From Vesta saturnalis (Eukaryota; Arthropoda; Insecta; Coleoptera; Lampyridae), in NCBI GenBank assembly GCA_036346205.1, contig JARFJB010000400.1, forward strand, positions 2,984,501-3,048,500: a DNA stretch of 64,000 nt. Reading direction: 5' to 3'. Position 1 is the stretch's first letter; each line of letters starts with the position of its first letter. The position numbers and the translations under genes are program-made. This document shows, one piece after another, positions 24,340-37,876 of this stretch. A model generated the notes under the pieces. The model was not told the DNA's origin, ran no database searches, and was given only the letters and a program-made list of their open reading frames with translations.

Positions 24340-27300
24340 AAAATTATAACCTAAAATTTATTCGTATTTTATTTTTATTCTAAACAGAGCTCTCTATTTA
24401 TTTACTTACCAGATAAATAATTCAAGTATGTGCAGTTTTTGATTTGAAAAGGATAGATTTTTTCCATTAACAATAAAAAGACAAATGAAACAACAAGAAC
24501 AGTAGGAAGCAAATTATAACAGTTTATACAACCGTATTTACGCACGCTCATGACCCCATCGGATGAAAGTTTTGATAAACAACTTACACTTTGCAGAGTT
24601 AGAATACATTTTTGATAACAATATGACCATAGCGGAGTTACAAACCCTACAATCAATCTGAATCACGTTGTATAAGTGCTACCAGTGGCATCAAATTCAT
24701 TAAATTTCATCACTTTATGCCATAAAAACAATGAAAGTCATTGGACATAATAGGCTCATTCATTGGAAACTCTGTCCAATCAGTGTCTGGAATGAACAAG
24801 TACCGCCACCAGAAAATATATAGCACTAAATAGACATAGTGGTATCAATTTCATACGAGAGTTTCCTAATTAACCTTATTCAGTCATTGGCCACCGTGTC
24901 CAATGATTTAATAATCTGCATTTTTCACTACAGTTATTGGCCACTTGTGATATCTTCAATTTGGGTTATGTAAGCAAAGAATTTGTGAAATTCCAGGTTA
25001 GTTTATGAATTTCGGATAGTTATGAAATCGGTATCTGCAAATAGTTAATGTAGTTATGTTGAACTTACTTGATGGAAAACAAACTCCTTAACAAAATCTT
25101 AAAAAAAACACAAATATCTAAAACAGCACTACAGAACTGCTAAATTTAAGCATAGGCCATCGCAAAAAAATTGGTGAGAAACTTAACAATGAACGAATAT
25201 GCTCAATGCTGCCATCTGATGTTCGAATACTGAAGATACAATAACAGAAATCCTTATTATAACTAATCAAAGAGGCACTGTGACCTGTCCATTTACTGCC
25301 TGCTTCATATCATGTAATTAGTAATAGCTATAATGTATTGTAGCATGACTTGTAAGTATGTAAATATCATTGTAATAAATTTTTTTAACAAATCCCATTG
25401 AAGTTTTCATAAATTATTTTTAATTTTCTACATAATTTACAGCACAAAATATTTGTTTCTTTCAAGGTGGAAACGTTTTTTCTTTTTACGGTTTGAATAA
25501 GAACAAGTAACAAAAACAAGTTACATCCATGAGTTCAATTGATCTTTGAATTACCAAAATTGTAACATTTATTTTTATTATTTACATTTTAAAAACAAAT
25601 AGTTGTAATTAATAAATAGTTCGGATAATCTATACGGTACTGCAACTTGTGCTTGTAAACGTTAAGATACGCAAAATGTATTATGTTAAACATTTTATTT
25701 CTTTCATGCCAGATTTGCTTGTAATTTATTGGTATAAACGTAAAAACAAAACCTATGAATGCACATTAAAAAGAAATACCTGCATACATTATTACATTAT
25801 AGAACCAGATTCTATTCCTTTACGTAGCTTTAAAAATCGCATACCAACACCTTATGGTCATTTTCTTTTATGGTAGTAAAAATGATTGCATACTATGAAG
25901 AATGTGTTAAGGTATCGCCAACACAATCGCTTAAAATTTCACGTTAAAGAATATACACTTAAGATCACGTTTTCTCGAATGTTCAAGATCAAAGTGATAT
26001 GGATAAATATCAGATCATTTTATCGATGCATTTACACTCAAAAAAATATGTATAATCCTGCAGCATAGCTATTATACCATGATACTTAAAATATAAATTA
26101 ACGCTTCGGAGTATATTTATTCTAAACAATTACGGTTATAAATTGTCCTTTTACTTTGTTATTTCTTAAACACTCTTACAGAATACTTAAAATAGAACAC
26201 TTTAAGCATTAACATTCACTTTATCGATTGATGTTTAAGATTTGATAAAAAGTAGATCATTTCCAACATTAAATTTTATTTAAGAAAATGTAATTAATGG
26301 GTCAGGGTTTTTAAATTTTCGAATGGAAGGCCGAATTCTTTTTAAAGAAGGCTTCAAGATGAAAAGAATGAGGAGAACCTATTAAACATATAGAGAGAAT
26401 ACGATAAAGAATCAGTTGAAAGTTGTACGTGATGAACCAATTTATCCTAATTACTATATTTTAAATGCCGCGACAACAAAAATTATGTAGAGCACTGAAG
26501 TAACAATTACAATATTAACGCATCTAAATTCTGGTACACCATCTGGATCACTTCCATAAATAACAATAAAAACTCCTTTCATGTTTGCCTTAGGTTAACT
26601 TTATAACACCTTATATAGATTTCAGACACAAATGAATTATGTCTCCAAGCTCATGTTTCTGTCATAAAACATCTAATTTTTTACATTTTAGTATCGTAAT
26701 TTGCTACTTGATTTACGGTTAGGTACATAATTTTTAATTACGCTAAATTAATTTAGACTCAATTTTTTTGTTAAAAAAATTAAAAAGTTACCGTTTGATT
26801 TAATTAAAATATGTTTTAATTACAGTTTGTTATTAATATTGATTATTAATTTATCATGAATTGAAGCATAACGTTATGACAAATAATGTCTTCTTTCTTA
26901 CAATGACAAGAAGTTGTTTTAACAACGGAACAATAAACATGACAATGAGCAAGGTCATCTATATTTTCTTTTGCATTTTTCATTTAGCATCATCGTCTAT
27001 AAAAATTCCGATACGGCCGACATAAACCTATTGAATTCCAGCCTTTGATGGAAATTCATTTGGTCATTATTGATAATTATAATTCTTGAGTAAATATATT
27101 TAATGAAGCACGATCGTGTTAGGATTCTTTCTATTGAAAATAATTGCAGTAAGAAGATTTAGTTACTAATAGATGTAATTACTGCAACATAATTCAAATC
27201 TGTTGCAGCATAAAAAAGCGTACCAGTCCGGAGGTTTACATAACTTCAGATCAGACTTTATGTATTATGGTGAATGTTTGTCATTTACACATACATATTC

Positions 27301-28430
27301 TAATTAAATAAAGTTTGTAGGTTATGCAAATACAACGATAATTATTACTTTAAGATCAGTAATCGTGCTTTGAAGTGATTTCAAAAGTGCACTATAAAGT
27401 TACATGAAATATATTCTTAGTAAGTAGCACAATTTTGAAAAGTCAAGGAAAACGAGCTTATACCTTATCAACAATAACTTTGAGCAAATCTGAATGGCTT
27501 TATGTTGTTTTGTTGTTATTTTTATTATTACAGAAATACTATCTTGGATTCCTATAGGTTGTTGGTAGACTTGTGATGTTATAAACGATCGGCCTTGGCC
27601 ATTGTTGCTATTCAGATGTCACAACAAAAGATGCGAAAGAACGCGGGACAAAATAAAGAGGCTATAAAGTCAATATGATAAAAATACTATTTATTATCGA
27701 GACTTTTGTAACTACAATAAAACAAAATATTCTATATGTACTACTATTCACTTCTTACAAGGCAGACTTACACATTACCATTGTATGCAGACAAGTTCAA
27801 TGCAGACTTTGCTATTAGCTTTAATAGCTTCAGAATGAAACTACTTTTCAACCTTGAGCATAAATGGAAACCAAAATAAGACAGAATTGATTTTACAGCT
27901 AATTGCACAAAATGCCGTTTATAAATCGGTAGACTAACTTGGGTAGGAATACGGTTAAGATTTTGTTACTTGTTGGGTGGGCCGTTCAATTCAAATTCAT
28001 ACATTTATACATACAGAACCTTAATAAATCACCGAAATAAATCATATTTTAAAAAGTATTAATCCAGATTCATAATGACATGAACATATGTTATTCATAT
28101 CTGATTGCGTTTAGTTTTTTCAAGCATTGCATGTATTAGTATAAACACAACGATGGTATAAGTGTGATATTACCAGATGCATTGTAAATAGACGCTATTT
28201 TTTAAATCTTGACACTTTTATCCATGTTATTTTCAATTTTCTCTATTTGGGTTTGGAATCAATACATCAAGTTACAAAATAATGCAGTTAGATTAACCAC
28301 CTACTTCATCGTAAATAATTATTATAAAAATTTCACATTTGTCAAAATACAGCACTGAGTAATTTAGCACTTTTGGAGTATTTTGCAAATAATAATTTAC
28401 AAAGTACTAAAAGGGGTGGTTGGTGCCAAA
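24340..28430. other. Long AT-rich non-coding stretch
   Basis: About 4 kb without a supportable gene, RNA or repeat. Short frames (25649-25876, 25886-26068) are in AT-rich DNA and show no recognisable domain. Several CCAAT-like words cluster at 24740-24950, of uncertain meaning. Confidence 0.5.
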
Positions 28431-29310
28431 CTCAAAGGATCAAAAAACTTGTAACGGGTTTATTAAATTTTAAACAACAAAATAGTCAAAATTATATAAT
28501 GCCAGGAAACGACTATCTCGAGCGCCAATGCAGGTGGGGCAGCACTCCTGGTATGCCTGGCTACACAAGACAGCGTAATAGGAAAACGAAAAAAAAAACA
28601 CTTAAATTCAACCTTAAATTGCGTAGAACGTAATTAATCTCTAGGATTAAGGTGTATATATTGGTATTTTTATGTCTTTGAAATATACAACTGTTTCAGA
28701 AATATTTGATAAACATCATAAACAGTCCCATAAAACCCCCTTTCCTCCCCCCTCTCAATTTCTTCCAAAATCTAATCAGCTCCAAGAAAAATGAATACAA
28801 ATTTAAACACACAATTTTAAATATGTGCGTGTTTTCTTTCTTGAGTTATCGTGTTAATTATATAGATAAATTATGTTCTATGCAATTTTTTGATACGACG
28901 CGTAACTTACGCCAAAAAAATCCCAAGGCAGAATTTAAGTTAGTTCAAATGTATTCAATATCAAATAATGGTTACTTTTATGTGTAGACATATTTTTTAA
29001 AGACTACTCGACTCACCCTCTCCATGTTAACTATCAATTACAATTTAGTATTTTTTATATTTGGACCAATCAGAGCACAAGAGTGCGACAACTCTGTTAC
29101 CGGAATATTCCCGACAATTTTTTTCTCTTCCTGTGAAATTTAATTGCCTTCCGGTAAAATGTCAAAATGACATAAACTTTGACGTGTATTTTGTTCATCA
29201 AAGTAATGCAAACTCCGACTACCATCGAAGCTACTATATAAGCCGCAATTTGTTCTAAATTAAAACTAATTAATTAATTCATGACTTATCAATTGACCGT
29301 CAACAAAATA
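28430..29310 (+). repeat. Repeat unit, first copy
   Basis: A ~880-bp unit repeated in direct orientation at 29310-29760 plus 31318-31690. Landmarks: CTCGAGCGCCAATGCAGG, a CACTCCTGG...TGCCTGGCTAC palindromic head, GATTAAGGTGTATATATTGG, TTGATACGACGCGTAA, and an end near TTGACCGTCAA. No coding. The family is not recognised. Confidence 0.75.
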
Positions 29311-29879
29311 GTTAAAATTATATAATACCAGGAAACGGAAATCTCGAGCGCCAATGCAGGAGGGCCAACACTCCTGGATGCCTGGCTACAGAAGACAGCG
29401 TAATATAATAATAAATAATATAATAATTTTATAAACCGAGAAAAAGAATACTTCGTAAAAATTTGAGAAAATGTTAATACTTTAATTCTTTAATTTTTCT
29501 ACCTCTCAATTACGCGTCGTATCAAAAAATTGAACATAATTAATATCTAGGATTAAGGTGTATATATTGGTATTTTTATGTCTTTGAAATATACAACTGT
29601 TTCAGAAATATTTGATAATCATCATAAACAGTTCCATAAAACCCCCTTTCCTCCGCCCTCTGAATTTCTACCAAAATCTAATCAGCTCCAGGAAAAATGA
29701 ATACAAACTTAAACACACAATTTTAAATATGTGCGTGTTTTCGCTCTTGAGTAATCGTGGGTATCAACAAATTAAATCACACAACATCATATACCACGCT
29801 GGCACACCGCACTATTCGTACGCAACATTAACGCCAGAAAATGACCCATACAAACTACACACATACCAACAGTTCCACG

Positions 29880-30522
29880 CACTGCACGCAACACACGTAC
29901 ACACAAACACACACACACAACCACACACTACACACACAACACACACACTTACACACAACACACAACACACACACACAACACACAACCAACACACAACACA
30001 CAACACACAACACAACACACAACACACAACACAACAACACACAACACAACACAACACAACACCAACACACAACACAACACACAACACACAACACCAACAC
30101 GCAAACACGCAACACGCAACACAGCAACACGCAACACCAACAGCAACACCAACACACAACACGCAACACGCAACACGCAACACGCAACACGCAACACAGC
30201 AACACGCAACACGCAACACGCAACACGCAACACGCAACACGCAACACACAACACGCAACACGCAACACGCAACACCCAACACAACACCAACACGCAACAC
30301 GACAACACGCAACACAACACAACACCAACACACAACACACCAACACAACACCAACACAACACACAACACAACAACACACAACACACAACACACAACACAC
30401 AACACACAACACAAACACACAACACAACACACAACACACAACACACAACACACAACACACAACACACACACACAACACACAACACAACACACACAACACA
30501 CACACAACACACACACACACAC

Positions 30523-30606
<84 letters not shown>

Positions 30607-30818
30607 CACACACACACACACAACACACACACACACACAACACACAACACAACACACACACACACACAACACACAACACACACACAACACACACACACAC
30701 AACACACAACACACAACACACAACACACAACACACAACACACAACACACACACACACAACACACACACACACACACACACACAACACACACACACAACAC
30801 ACAACACACACAACACAC

Positions 30819-30884
<66 letters not shown>

Positions 30885-30904
30885 ACACAAAACACAAAAC
30901 ACAC

Positions 30905-30953
<49 letters not shown>

Positions 30954-31005
30954 CACACACACACACGCTCGCACACACACGCTCGCACATACAAACGCGC
31001 GCAGA
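29880..31005. repeat. Expanded ACAC/ACAACAC satellite-like array
   Basis: About 1.1 kb of CA-rich sequence alternating pure (CA)n with CAACACA and ACGCAACACGCAA units. The plus strand contains almost no G or T. All long His/Thr or Cys/Val frames across it are spurious. Confidence 0.97.
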
Positions 31006-31016
31006 CCAGGCGCGTG

Positions 31017-31157
31017 CGTGCGTTTATACGTGTGTGCATGTGTGTCTGTGTGTGTGTGTGTGTGTGTTTATTTGTGTTTGTGTGTGTGTGTTTGTGCGTG
31101 TGTGCGTGCGTGCGTGCGTGAGTGTGTGCGCGCGTGCGTGTGTGCGTGTGTGCGTGG

Positions 31158-31188
<31 letters not shown>

Positions 31189-31200
31189 TATGTGTGTGTA
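31017..31200. repeat. (TG)n/(TGCG)n array, complementary strand bias
   Basis: Immediately after a 12-base switch region, the CA-rich strand becomes TG-rich (GTGTGT, GCGTGCGTGC). This can pair with the preceding CA array to form a large hairpin. Confidence 0.95.
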
Positions 31201-31994
31201 TGGATATATATTAATGTATACAATAACTCCAGAACGAAAAAACGTACGTACTTAAAATTTTTTTTATTCATATCTAACATTATATACTTCAAAGATATAA
31301 AAATACCAATATGTACACCTTAATTATATAGATGAATTATGTTCTATGCAATTTTTTGATACGACGCGTAATTTGAGCCAAAATAAATCCCAAGGCAGAA
31401 TTTAAGTGTTAGTCCAAATTTATTCATTATCTAAATAATGGTTACTTTTATGTGTAAAAGACTATTCAACTCACCCTCCCCATGTTAACTATCAATTACA
31501 GTTTAGTATTTTTTATATTTGCACCAATCAGTAAAATGTCAAATTGACATAAAATTTGACGTTTATTTTGTTTATCAAGGTAATGCAAACTCCGACTACC
31601 ATCGAAACCACTATATAACCCGCAACTTGTTCTAAATTAAAACTATTTAATTAATTCAGGACTTGTCAATTGACCGTCAATTTTGTTCGTTGAATAGTCT
31701 TTTAAATACCACTCGTGGCTGACTAATCGTATACATTTTTATCAAAGTGCTTAATCGTGTTTATTCCTTCAAAATTGATCTTTTGCTAACTCACTAGGCA
31801 AAAATTTTCGGCAATTCATCGGCCACTTGAGATATTGTATATGAAAATTTAAATTTACATACCTTTCTTTATAAAGTTTCTTAATATAAAGCGAAATAAG
31901 TGTAAAAATTAAAGAAATATGATTGAAAATGCTTAAACTGTATTATCGATATTTTTGTAGAAACAGGCGGCTATAATAGATATTTATGTATTAA

Positions 31995-32072
31995 GGGCAT
32001 AATCAGAAGATTATGGCTCGAGGAAATGTTAAAATGTTATATTCCTGAGAGCCATAATCTACAATTATGCCC
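31995..32072. repeat. Stem-loop inverted repeat
   Basis: Arms of about 25 bases: GGGCATAAT...AGATTATGGCTC and GAGCCATAATCT...TTATGCCC, with a 28-base loop. It may be a MITE core. Around it lie short direct repeats (32192-32236 with 32297-32335; two copies of AAAGAACATTATGGT at ~32510-32560). Confidence 0.6.
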
Positions 32073-32871
32073 GTGGTACATACAATGTTTTATTTTATTT
32101 TGCACCATGAAATTGGAACAAAATTTTAAAAAGATACAGTATTTTCGGCAAGTTTTTAAATGCAAATGCAGTGAAATAAAGTCGACAGTAGGCTAATTTG
32201 TTGTTACTAAGATACTGTGATATTGCTAAATTGTTGCTAAGGTACTGTTTGTTTGTAAATAATTTGCATTCTAAAATGGAAGGTGAAAACGCAAAGACTA
32301 ATTTGTTGTTACTAAGATACTGTGATATTGCTATTAATATTATTATTGTTAAATTAATAAAGGTTGTATAGTAAGGTTATTGTTTCAATAATTCTTTCAA
32401 CTTACGTGAAATATCATGTCATAGGTCAGCTGTCAATCATGCTGCTTAGCAACAATGACATTTCCGTGCTATAAAGACCACATTACGCCCGCATTTGGAG
32501 GCGTATAAAGAACATTATGGTGGCAAAATAAAATAAAGAACATTATGGTAGCAAAATAAAATAAAATTCTTTTAAGTTAGTGTGTATCTATTAACCTCTA
32601 TCTGACATAAAGTTTTAAAGGTCTGTTTGACGTAGATTATTGTTTTTGTTTTTACAATGTTGCCTATTTTCGTAATTAACTTATTATAAAAAAGTTGTTA
32701 TTAAAATTATTTCATTTCTTTTAGTTTCCATTTTGTAGGTTGGAAGGTAGTGTGTTGTTCCACACCAGATATTTCTATTTCTTTTATGACTATTAAACAT
32801 TAGCTAGAGGTCTATTTATATGCACACTTAGTTCTTCGATCTCGAAGTCAATAGGAAACCAGAATATTAAT

Positions 32872-33231
32872 ATGCATCCATTTAATTTAACCTGTCCAGA
32901 AAATCCACAACCTTTTCTCATAAGCAATCCAAGCTCTAATGGAAAATATGTGGACTTTGTTCCAGCACATTTTGCACTAGAGGTACGGCGGTTTTTGAAT
33001 CAAGAATTCGAAGGTAGACGGATTGGCCACCTAGATCCCCAGACTATGGGGGTGCATAAAAAATATTGTGTACCAGATGCTTCCAACTACAGCAAACGAT
33101 ATGAGGCAACGTATGATGCACACTTTGACACAGTTTCTACCGAAGTGTTACAAGACGTGAATAACTTCCTTCTGAGAAGGCTTCGGATGTGTTCCAGTCA
33201 AAATGGAATTCACTTTGAGAATTTATTTTAA
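32872..33231 (+). pseudogene. Mariner-type transposase C-terminal fragment
   Basis: A 119-codon open frame. VPAHFALEVRRFLNQEFEGR followed by RIGHLDPQT matches the block after the second catalytic Asp. VSTEVLQDVNNFLLRRLRMC and NGIHFENLF match the usual C-terminus. The central PPRSPDLTP...FLWG segment has been lost or scrambled. The open frame itself reaches a natural stop. Confidence 0.65.
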
Positions 33232-33366
33232 ATATTAGCTACACTAAAATTACAATTTGACACCTTTTGTATTTCTTCAATTCTGTTTGTCGAGACACGG
33301 TGTACATTTGTCTTTAACCCGTTAAATTGAGCTGAGGGTTTGCGTAAACTGTTTGTGGGATCACCA

Positions 33367-33690
33367 TCAACTGCATCTAACACAGTCTGCTCTACAGCTG
33401 GTGTACGTATAGTTCGTGGGTGGCTTCGCTACCTTTTTGTGGTACGATATTTCCTGAAATTTCATTTTATACATAAAAAATACTGCTAAATAATATACTT
33501 TTTCTATGTACATACCTGCCTCCCGTAAACTGCGATCAACCCTAGCAAAAGTTTTTCTATCGGGTACAATTCTACCAGGAAAGCGTTCAGCATACAAACT
33601 TCTGGCTTCTGACGAGTTACCAGAAGGTAAACCATACATCAAATGCATATCTACATATCCATTACAGGTCAATTCTGCCTCTGCAAGGGG
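33367..33690 (-). pseudogene. DUF4817-like HTH fragment of a transposase
   Basis: The minus-strand frame reads YVDMHLMYGLPSGNSSEARS, LYAERFPGRIVPDRK, TFARVDRSLREAGM, the canonical N-terminal HTH of insect mariner-type transposases. It is on the opposite strand from 32872-33231, so the two come from different copies or a rearrangement. Confidence 0.8.
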
Positions 33691-33789
33691 GTCGCGAAAG
33701 GTTCCAGATCCTCATTAAAAAAACAAAATTCAAAAAGATATCTTTGTTAACTTCAACAAATTCAAATAGGTGAATTCAATATTAAAACA

Positions 33790-33930
33790 AGGGCTTGCGG
33801 TCGTTAAACAAGTGCAAACTGGCAGTACTGCCACCGTCGCCGGTCGATCGCGTTGTTTGTGAGTGCCGCTCTGAACTCCCGCGACGCCGCCGCAGTGCTT
33901 GTTGTGTCTCTAATTCATTCGACTAACTTT
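33790..33930. other. CpG-rich island in AT-rich DNA
   Basis: About 140 bases with many CG dinucleotides (CCACCGTCGCCGGTCGATCG, CGCGACGCCGCCGC), unlike the surroundings. No frame or RNA fold is convincing. It may be a retroelement 5' region or a promoter fragment. Confidence 0.4.
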
Positions 33931-34394
33931 CTCGCCGGTGGAATTGATATTCGTAATATATTAAAATACATAATACACTATACAGGTTAGGAACAGCGGA
34001 GGGTAGAGGGTCGCAAAATATTTCTACATACTAATCTACACACACCCCGATGTAAAAATGTAAATTTATTTTTAACCGTTAATGTTATCGACTTTAAACA
34101 GAAGTATAACTTTGTTAGTAAATTGATTGAAGAAATAATTCTTGGCATTTAGAGGTTGTACAGGGTGTACCTGTAAAAATTACAAGTTATTAACCACTGG
34201 ACTAGCCGTCCCTGGCTTTTTGAGGGTAGTGTAGGATTCATTCAATAGTCAAACACAGCACATGGATACGCCTAATTAACCACTAATATTTTACACTGTT
34301 CTAACATATAGAATAAAAATTATAATTAAACAAAGGTTCTTATTTCACAACTTTAGATGTCTATAACTCAGAACTGAAGGCTCGTATGACAAAA

Positions 34395-34584
34395 AATTAA
34401 CTCACTTACTCACTCGCTCGCTCCATCACTCACTCACTCACTCACTCACTCACTCACCCACTCACTCACTCACTCACTCACTCACTCACTCACTCACTCA
34501 CTCACTCACTCACTCACTCACTCACTCACTCACAACTCACTAACTCACTCACTAACTCACTCACTCACTCACTCTCTAACTAAC

Positions 34585-34631
<47 letters not shown>

Positions 34632-35318
34632 CTCACTCGCTCGCTCCTCGCTCCCTCGCTCACTCACTCACTCCACTCACCACTCCTCACCACTCACCAC
34701 TCACCCACTCACTCACTAACTCACTCACCCACTCACTCACACACTCACTCACTCACTCACTCACTAACTCACTAACTCACTCACTAACTCACTAACTCAC
34801 TCACTCACTCTCTAACTAACTAACTCACTCACTCGCTCGCTCGCTCACTCACTCACTCACTCACTCACTCACTCACTAACTCACTAACTCACTCACTCAC
34901 TCTCTAACTAACTAACGAACTCACTCACTCGCTCGCTCGCTCACTCACTTACTCACTCACTCACTTACTCACTCACTCACTCACTCACTCACTCACTCAC
35001 CCACTCACTCACTCACTCACTCACTAACTCACTAACTCACTAACTCGCTCACTCACTCACTCACTAACTCACTCACTAACTCACTCACTAACTCACTCAC
35101 TCACTCTCTAACTAACTAACTCGCTCGCTCGCTCGCTCGCTCACTCACTCACTCACTCACTCACTCACTCACTCACTCACTCAGTAACTCACTCACCCAC
35201 CCACTCACTCAATCACTCACTCACTCACTCACTCACTCAGTCACTCACTCACTCACTCTCTCTCTCTCTCACTCACTCACTCACTCTCTCACTCACTCAC
35301 TCACTCACTCACTCACTC
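34395..35318. repeat. (CTCA)n tetranucleotide array
   Basis: About 920 bases of ACTC/CTCA repeats with variant blocks CTAA, CTCG and CTCC recurring in higher-order order (for example CTCTCTAACTAACTAA then CTCGCTCG), suggesting repeated internal duplication. It abuts the second polymerase copy. Confidence 0.95.
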
Positions 35319-35369
35319 TTTTACGATATGGAATTCCATTACCAAGGCTCGAAGCGACACTAGTAATGG

Positions 35370-36688
35370 TATCTATGCGTGGCCGTGAAAGATTGCTCTA
35401 TTTGTATCCGGTACACTGACAATTTGGATGAGCGATGCCCGATGTGTAGCGAAAGAGTGCACGTTTTGAAGGAGGATCCAAATCATTGCGCATAACGTGA
35501 ATGGGTATGATGGGTGTTTTGTGCTTAGATGTATGCCAGCTAATAGTAATCGATGGAAGCCTAAAGTCATCTCCAACGGTCTAAAACTAATTTCCATCCA
35601 ATTCGACGATATTAGGTTTATTGACTCCCTTAATTTCATTCCATCGCCACTCTCGGCGTTTCCGAAAACTTTCCGTTTTCCCGAATCCAAGGGGTATTTC
35701 CCATTTCTCTTCAACACATCCGAGAACAGAATCATGAATGTCCTCTGCCTGCACTTGAATATTATTGTGCAGATCATATGTCGGGGGAAAATCGGCAATA
35801 ACTTTTAGATTGGCACGCGGCCCAGAGTAATTATGTTTTTAAGATGAGTGAAGAGATTGTGAAATACTGCTTGATGGATGTTGAGATCCTTGTTAAAGAC
35901 TGCAGTAGTTTCTGGTCAACCTTCACAACCCAAAATAAAGTCGACCCGTTTGAGGAGCAATAAAGTGTTTCGTAGACTTCTCCTCAAAAAGAACACAATC
36001 TGTCTCATTCCAAAAGGCGGTTACCGGCGTGCCGACAAACAGTCAAAAGTCACAATACAGCGGTTACGCTGGGTGGAACATTCACAACAAGTGACCATAC
36101 AGCATGTCGGAAAAGCCCGCGAGTTTAGAACACCTGAAAGTGTTAAGGTCGACGGTTATTCTAACACCGTTTACGAGTTTCAGGAATGATATTGGCACCG
36201 TTGCGAGGAGTGTTTCCTCAACCAGGTCAATACTGACCCTAAACTGGATGTAAATACTTCCATGTTTGTCCGAAATGAAAACACGACGGCAAGAACTCAA
36301 TGTCTACGCGAGCGTGGATATAACCTAGTAGAAATGCTGACTGCGATTTTCAAAACTAATAATTGTTAAGAGCATTTATACTGGATCTAGGCGATCAACA
36401 TGACGAACTTTTAAGTCCACGAGACGCGTTTTACAGTGGTCGCACTAATGCTAGCAAACTCTACCATAAGCGTGACGGTATTAGTGAGAAAATCATGTAT
36501 TATGACGTGTGCTCATTATACCCTTATGTAAATAAATACTGTAAATATCCTGTAGGTCATCCGAAAATTCACGTAGGTTTAGATGATACGAACATTTCAT
36601 TGGATACGGAGGAGGGTTTAGTTAAATGTCGAGTACTACCGCCCTCTAATCTCTATCAGACTGTTTTGTCCTGAAAGTGAATGGCATT
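35370..36688 (+). pseudogene. Second, degraded PolB copy (exonuclease to palm A)
   Basis: Collinear with the middle of the 2272-6291 gene: CPMCSERVHV (finger), NGYDGCFVLRCM (ExoII, 35501), a long conserved block to SENR (35735), ILKWHAAQ-like and CLMDVEIL (ExoIII, ~35870), RRADKQSKV (36030), GRTNASKLYH, YYDVCSLYPYVN (motif A, ~36500), ending in VLPPSNLYQ near 36660. Frames change at least five times and some residues are lost (~35950, 36190, 36360). Both ends are cut off. No TIR is attached. Confidence 0.85.
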
Positions 36689-36689
36689 A

Positions 36690-37098
36690 TACGTTAACTG
36701 GTGATACTTCTATCTCTTCTTTTCCACGTTTTCCTAGTTTGTTTTTCCATGCACAACGGCGTGCTGAACTCATGAAAGCCACTTCAAAAGATGAAATTAA
36801 AAGGAAAAATCCTGTCTTACTCCTCTTTGAACCTCTAAAGGCTGATGTCGAGTCTAAGATTAAGTTATCGAAACGTATTACTTTCACTGAATTTTCTCAA
36901 TTACATTCTTCTAGTCCTCGTGTGACTAATACGAACTTGGATGATGCTGAACCTCAATTCATTTCAGATGCCTTACCGGAATTACCACCTGCCTCTACAT
37001 TACTTTCATTACTTGCTTCGATTACTAAATTCTCTTCAATTTGTAAACTGGGATTAAAATTTTTATACCCTTATGTTATTTTCTTATCTAAAAATTGA
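36690..37098 (+). pseudogene. Unrecognised open frame, possibly retroelement-derived
   Basis: A frame open from about 36690 (ATG at 36739) to 37098. HAQRRAELMKATSKDEIKRK and LPELPPASTLLSLLAS are its most distinctive parts. It ends in a hydrophobic LKFLYPYVIFL stretch. It follows the point where polymerase homology stops. I do not recognise it. A gypsy-type gag or tail is conceivable because a gypsy pol lies 3 kb downstream. Confidence 0.3.
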
Positions 37099-37876
37099 AT
37101 TCCGGGTTTTATCAAATTTTTGTGGGTTAAGTTTAACAGGGACAACCCTTTTTTCTAACGCGTCCCTTAAATTTGAAGGATTTAGGTTTACTGTGATTTC
37201 TACCTTTCAGTCGTTTTTAAAAATTAAACCGGAAACTTAGTTGGATTTAAAGGAAATTCTTACCTTCTTAATCTGGTTTTCCATTTTGGTATTTATCAAA
37301 CAATTTTCCATTTTCAGTTTCATTAATAATTCTTTTAATTTAGTGCGGATTATTTTTTTTTATTCTGGCCTTCTAAATTTTAGGAACTTAATGAGAATTT
37401 GGATTCTACAGGGGAATTATTTTAAATAAAACTTGCGAAAAGACATTTTTTTCAAGTTACCCGCCATATTTTTAAGTGGCCAATGGAATTTATGCCAAAT
37501 ATAGTAATTTTTTAAAAATTTATCATCCATTGTAAGTGAATTTTATTTTTGACAAAATGTATGGGATTATGTTGGCGTTTTTTTGCGTTTTAATCTTACG
37601 GACAGTACTACGGGGGCACGTTCGTACGGTCTCCCCTTAGATCGCATTAAAAAATCATTTGCTTCTAGCAAAATTTAATGTCATAATTTTAAAAACTAAG
37701 TGTTTTATTAAATTTTAATAATTCGTTGCAGAATCATGGTGCGATAATATAAAAAATGGTACGCGGGAAGTAGATGAGTCCGTAAATTCAGCAATTGAGG
37801 AAGTAGTACAAGGACGTTTGTCTTATAGAAAAGCCCCGTTGAAATACAACATCAAAACATCAACGTTGGAAAGCCA

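Larger units (their letters stand above)
29310..31690 (+). repeat. Repeat unit, second copy, split by a CA/TG-rich insertion
   Basis: Copies 28430-29310 but is interrupted after TTGAGTAATCGTG (29757). The interruption is the 1.56-kb segment 29758-31318. Homology resumes at TTAATTATATAGATGAATTA. An inverted ~39-base repeat (29550-29588 with 31284-31322) brackets the inserted block. Confidence 0.75.

Noticed and set aside
29612..31323. Long frames (up to 547 codons) of His/Thr/Gln or Cys/Val
   Set aside because: They arise because CA/TG-rich DNA lacks stop codons in several frames on both strands.
34395..35318. Telomeric or centromeric satellite
   Set aside because: CTCA tetranucleotides do not match insect TTAGG-type telomeres, and the block is a single 0.9-kb interspersed array.
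36082..36300. Minus-strand frame opposite the second polymerase copy
   Set aside because: Shadow of the plus-strand pseudogene.
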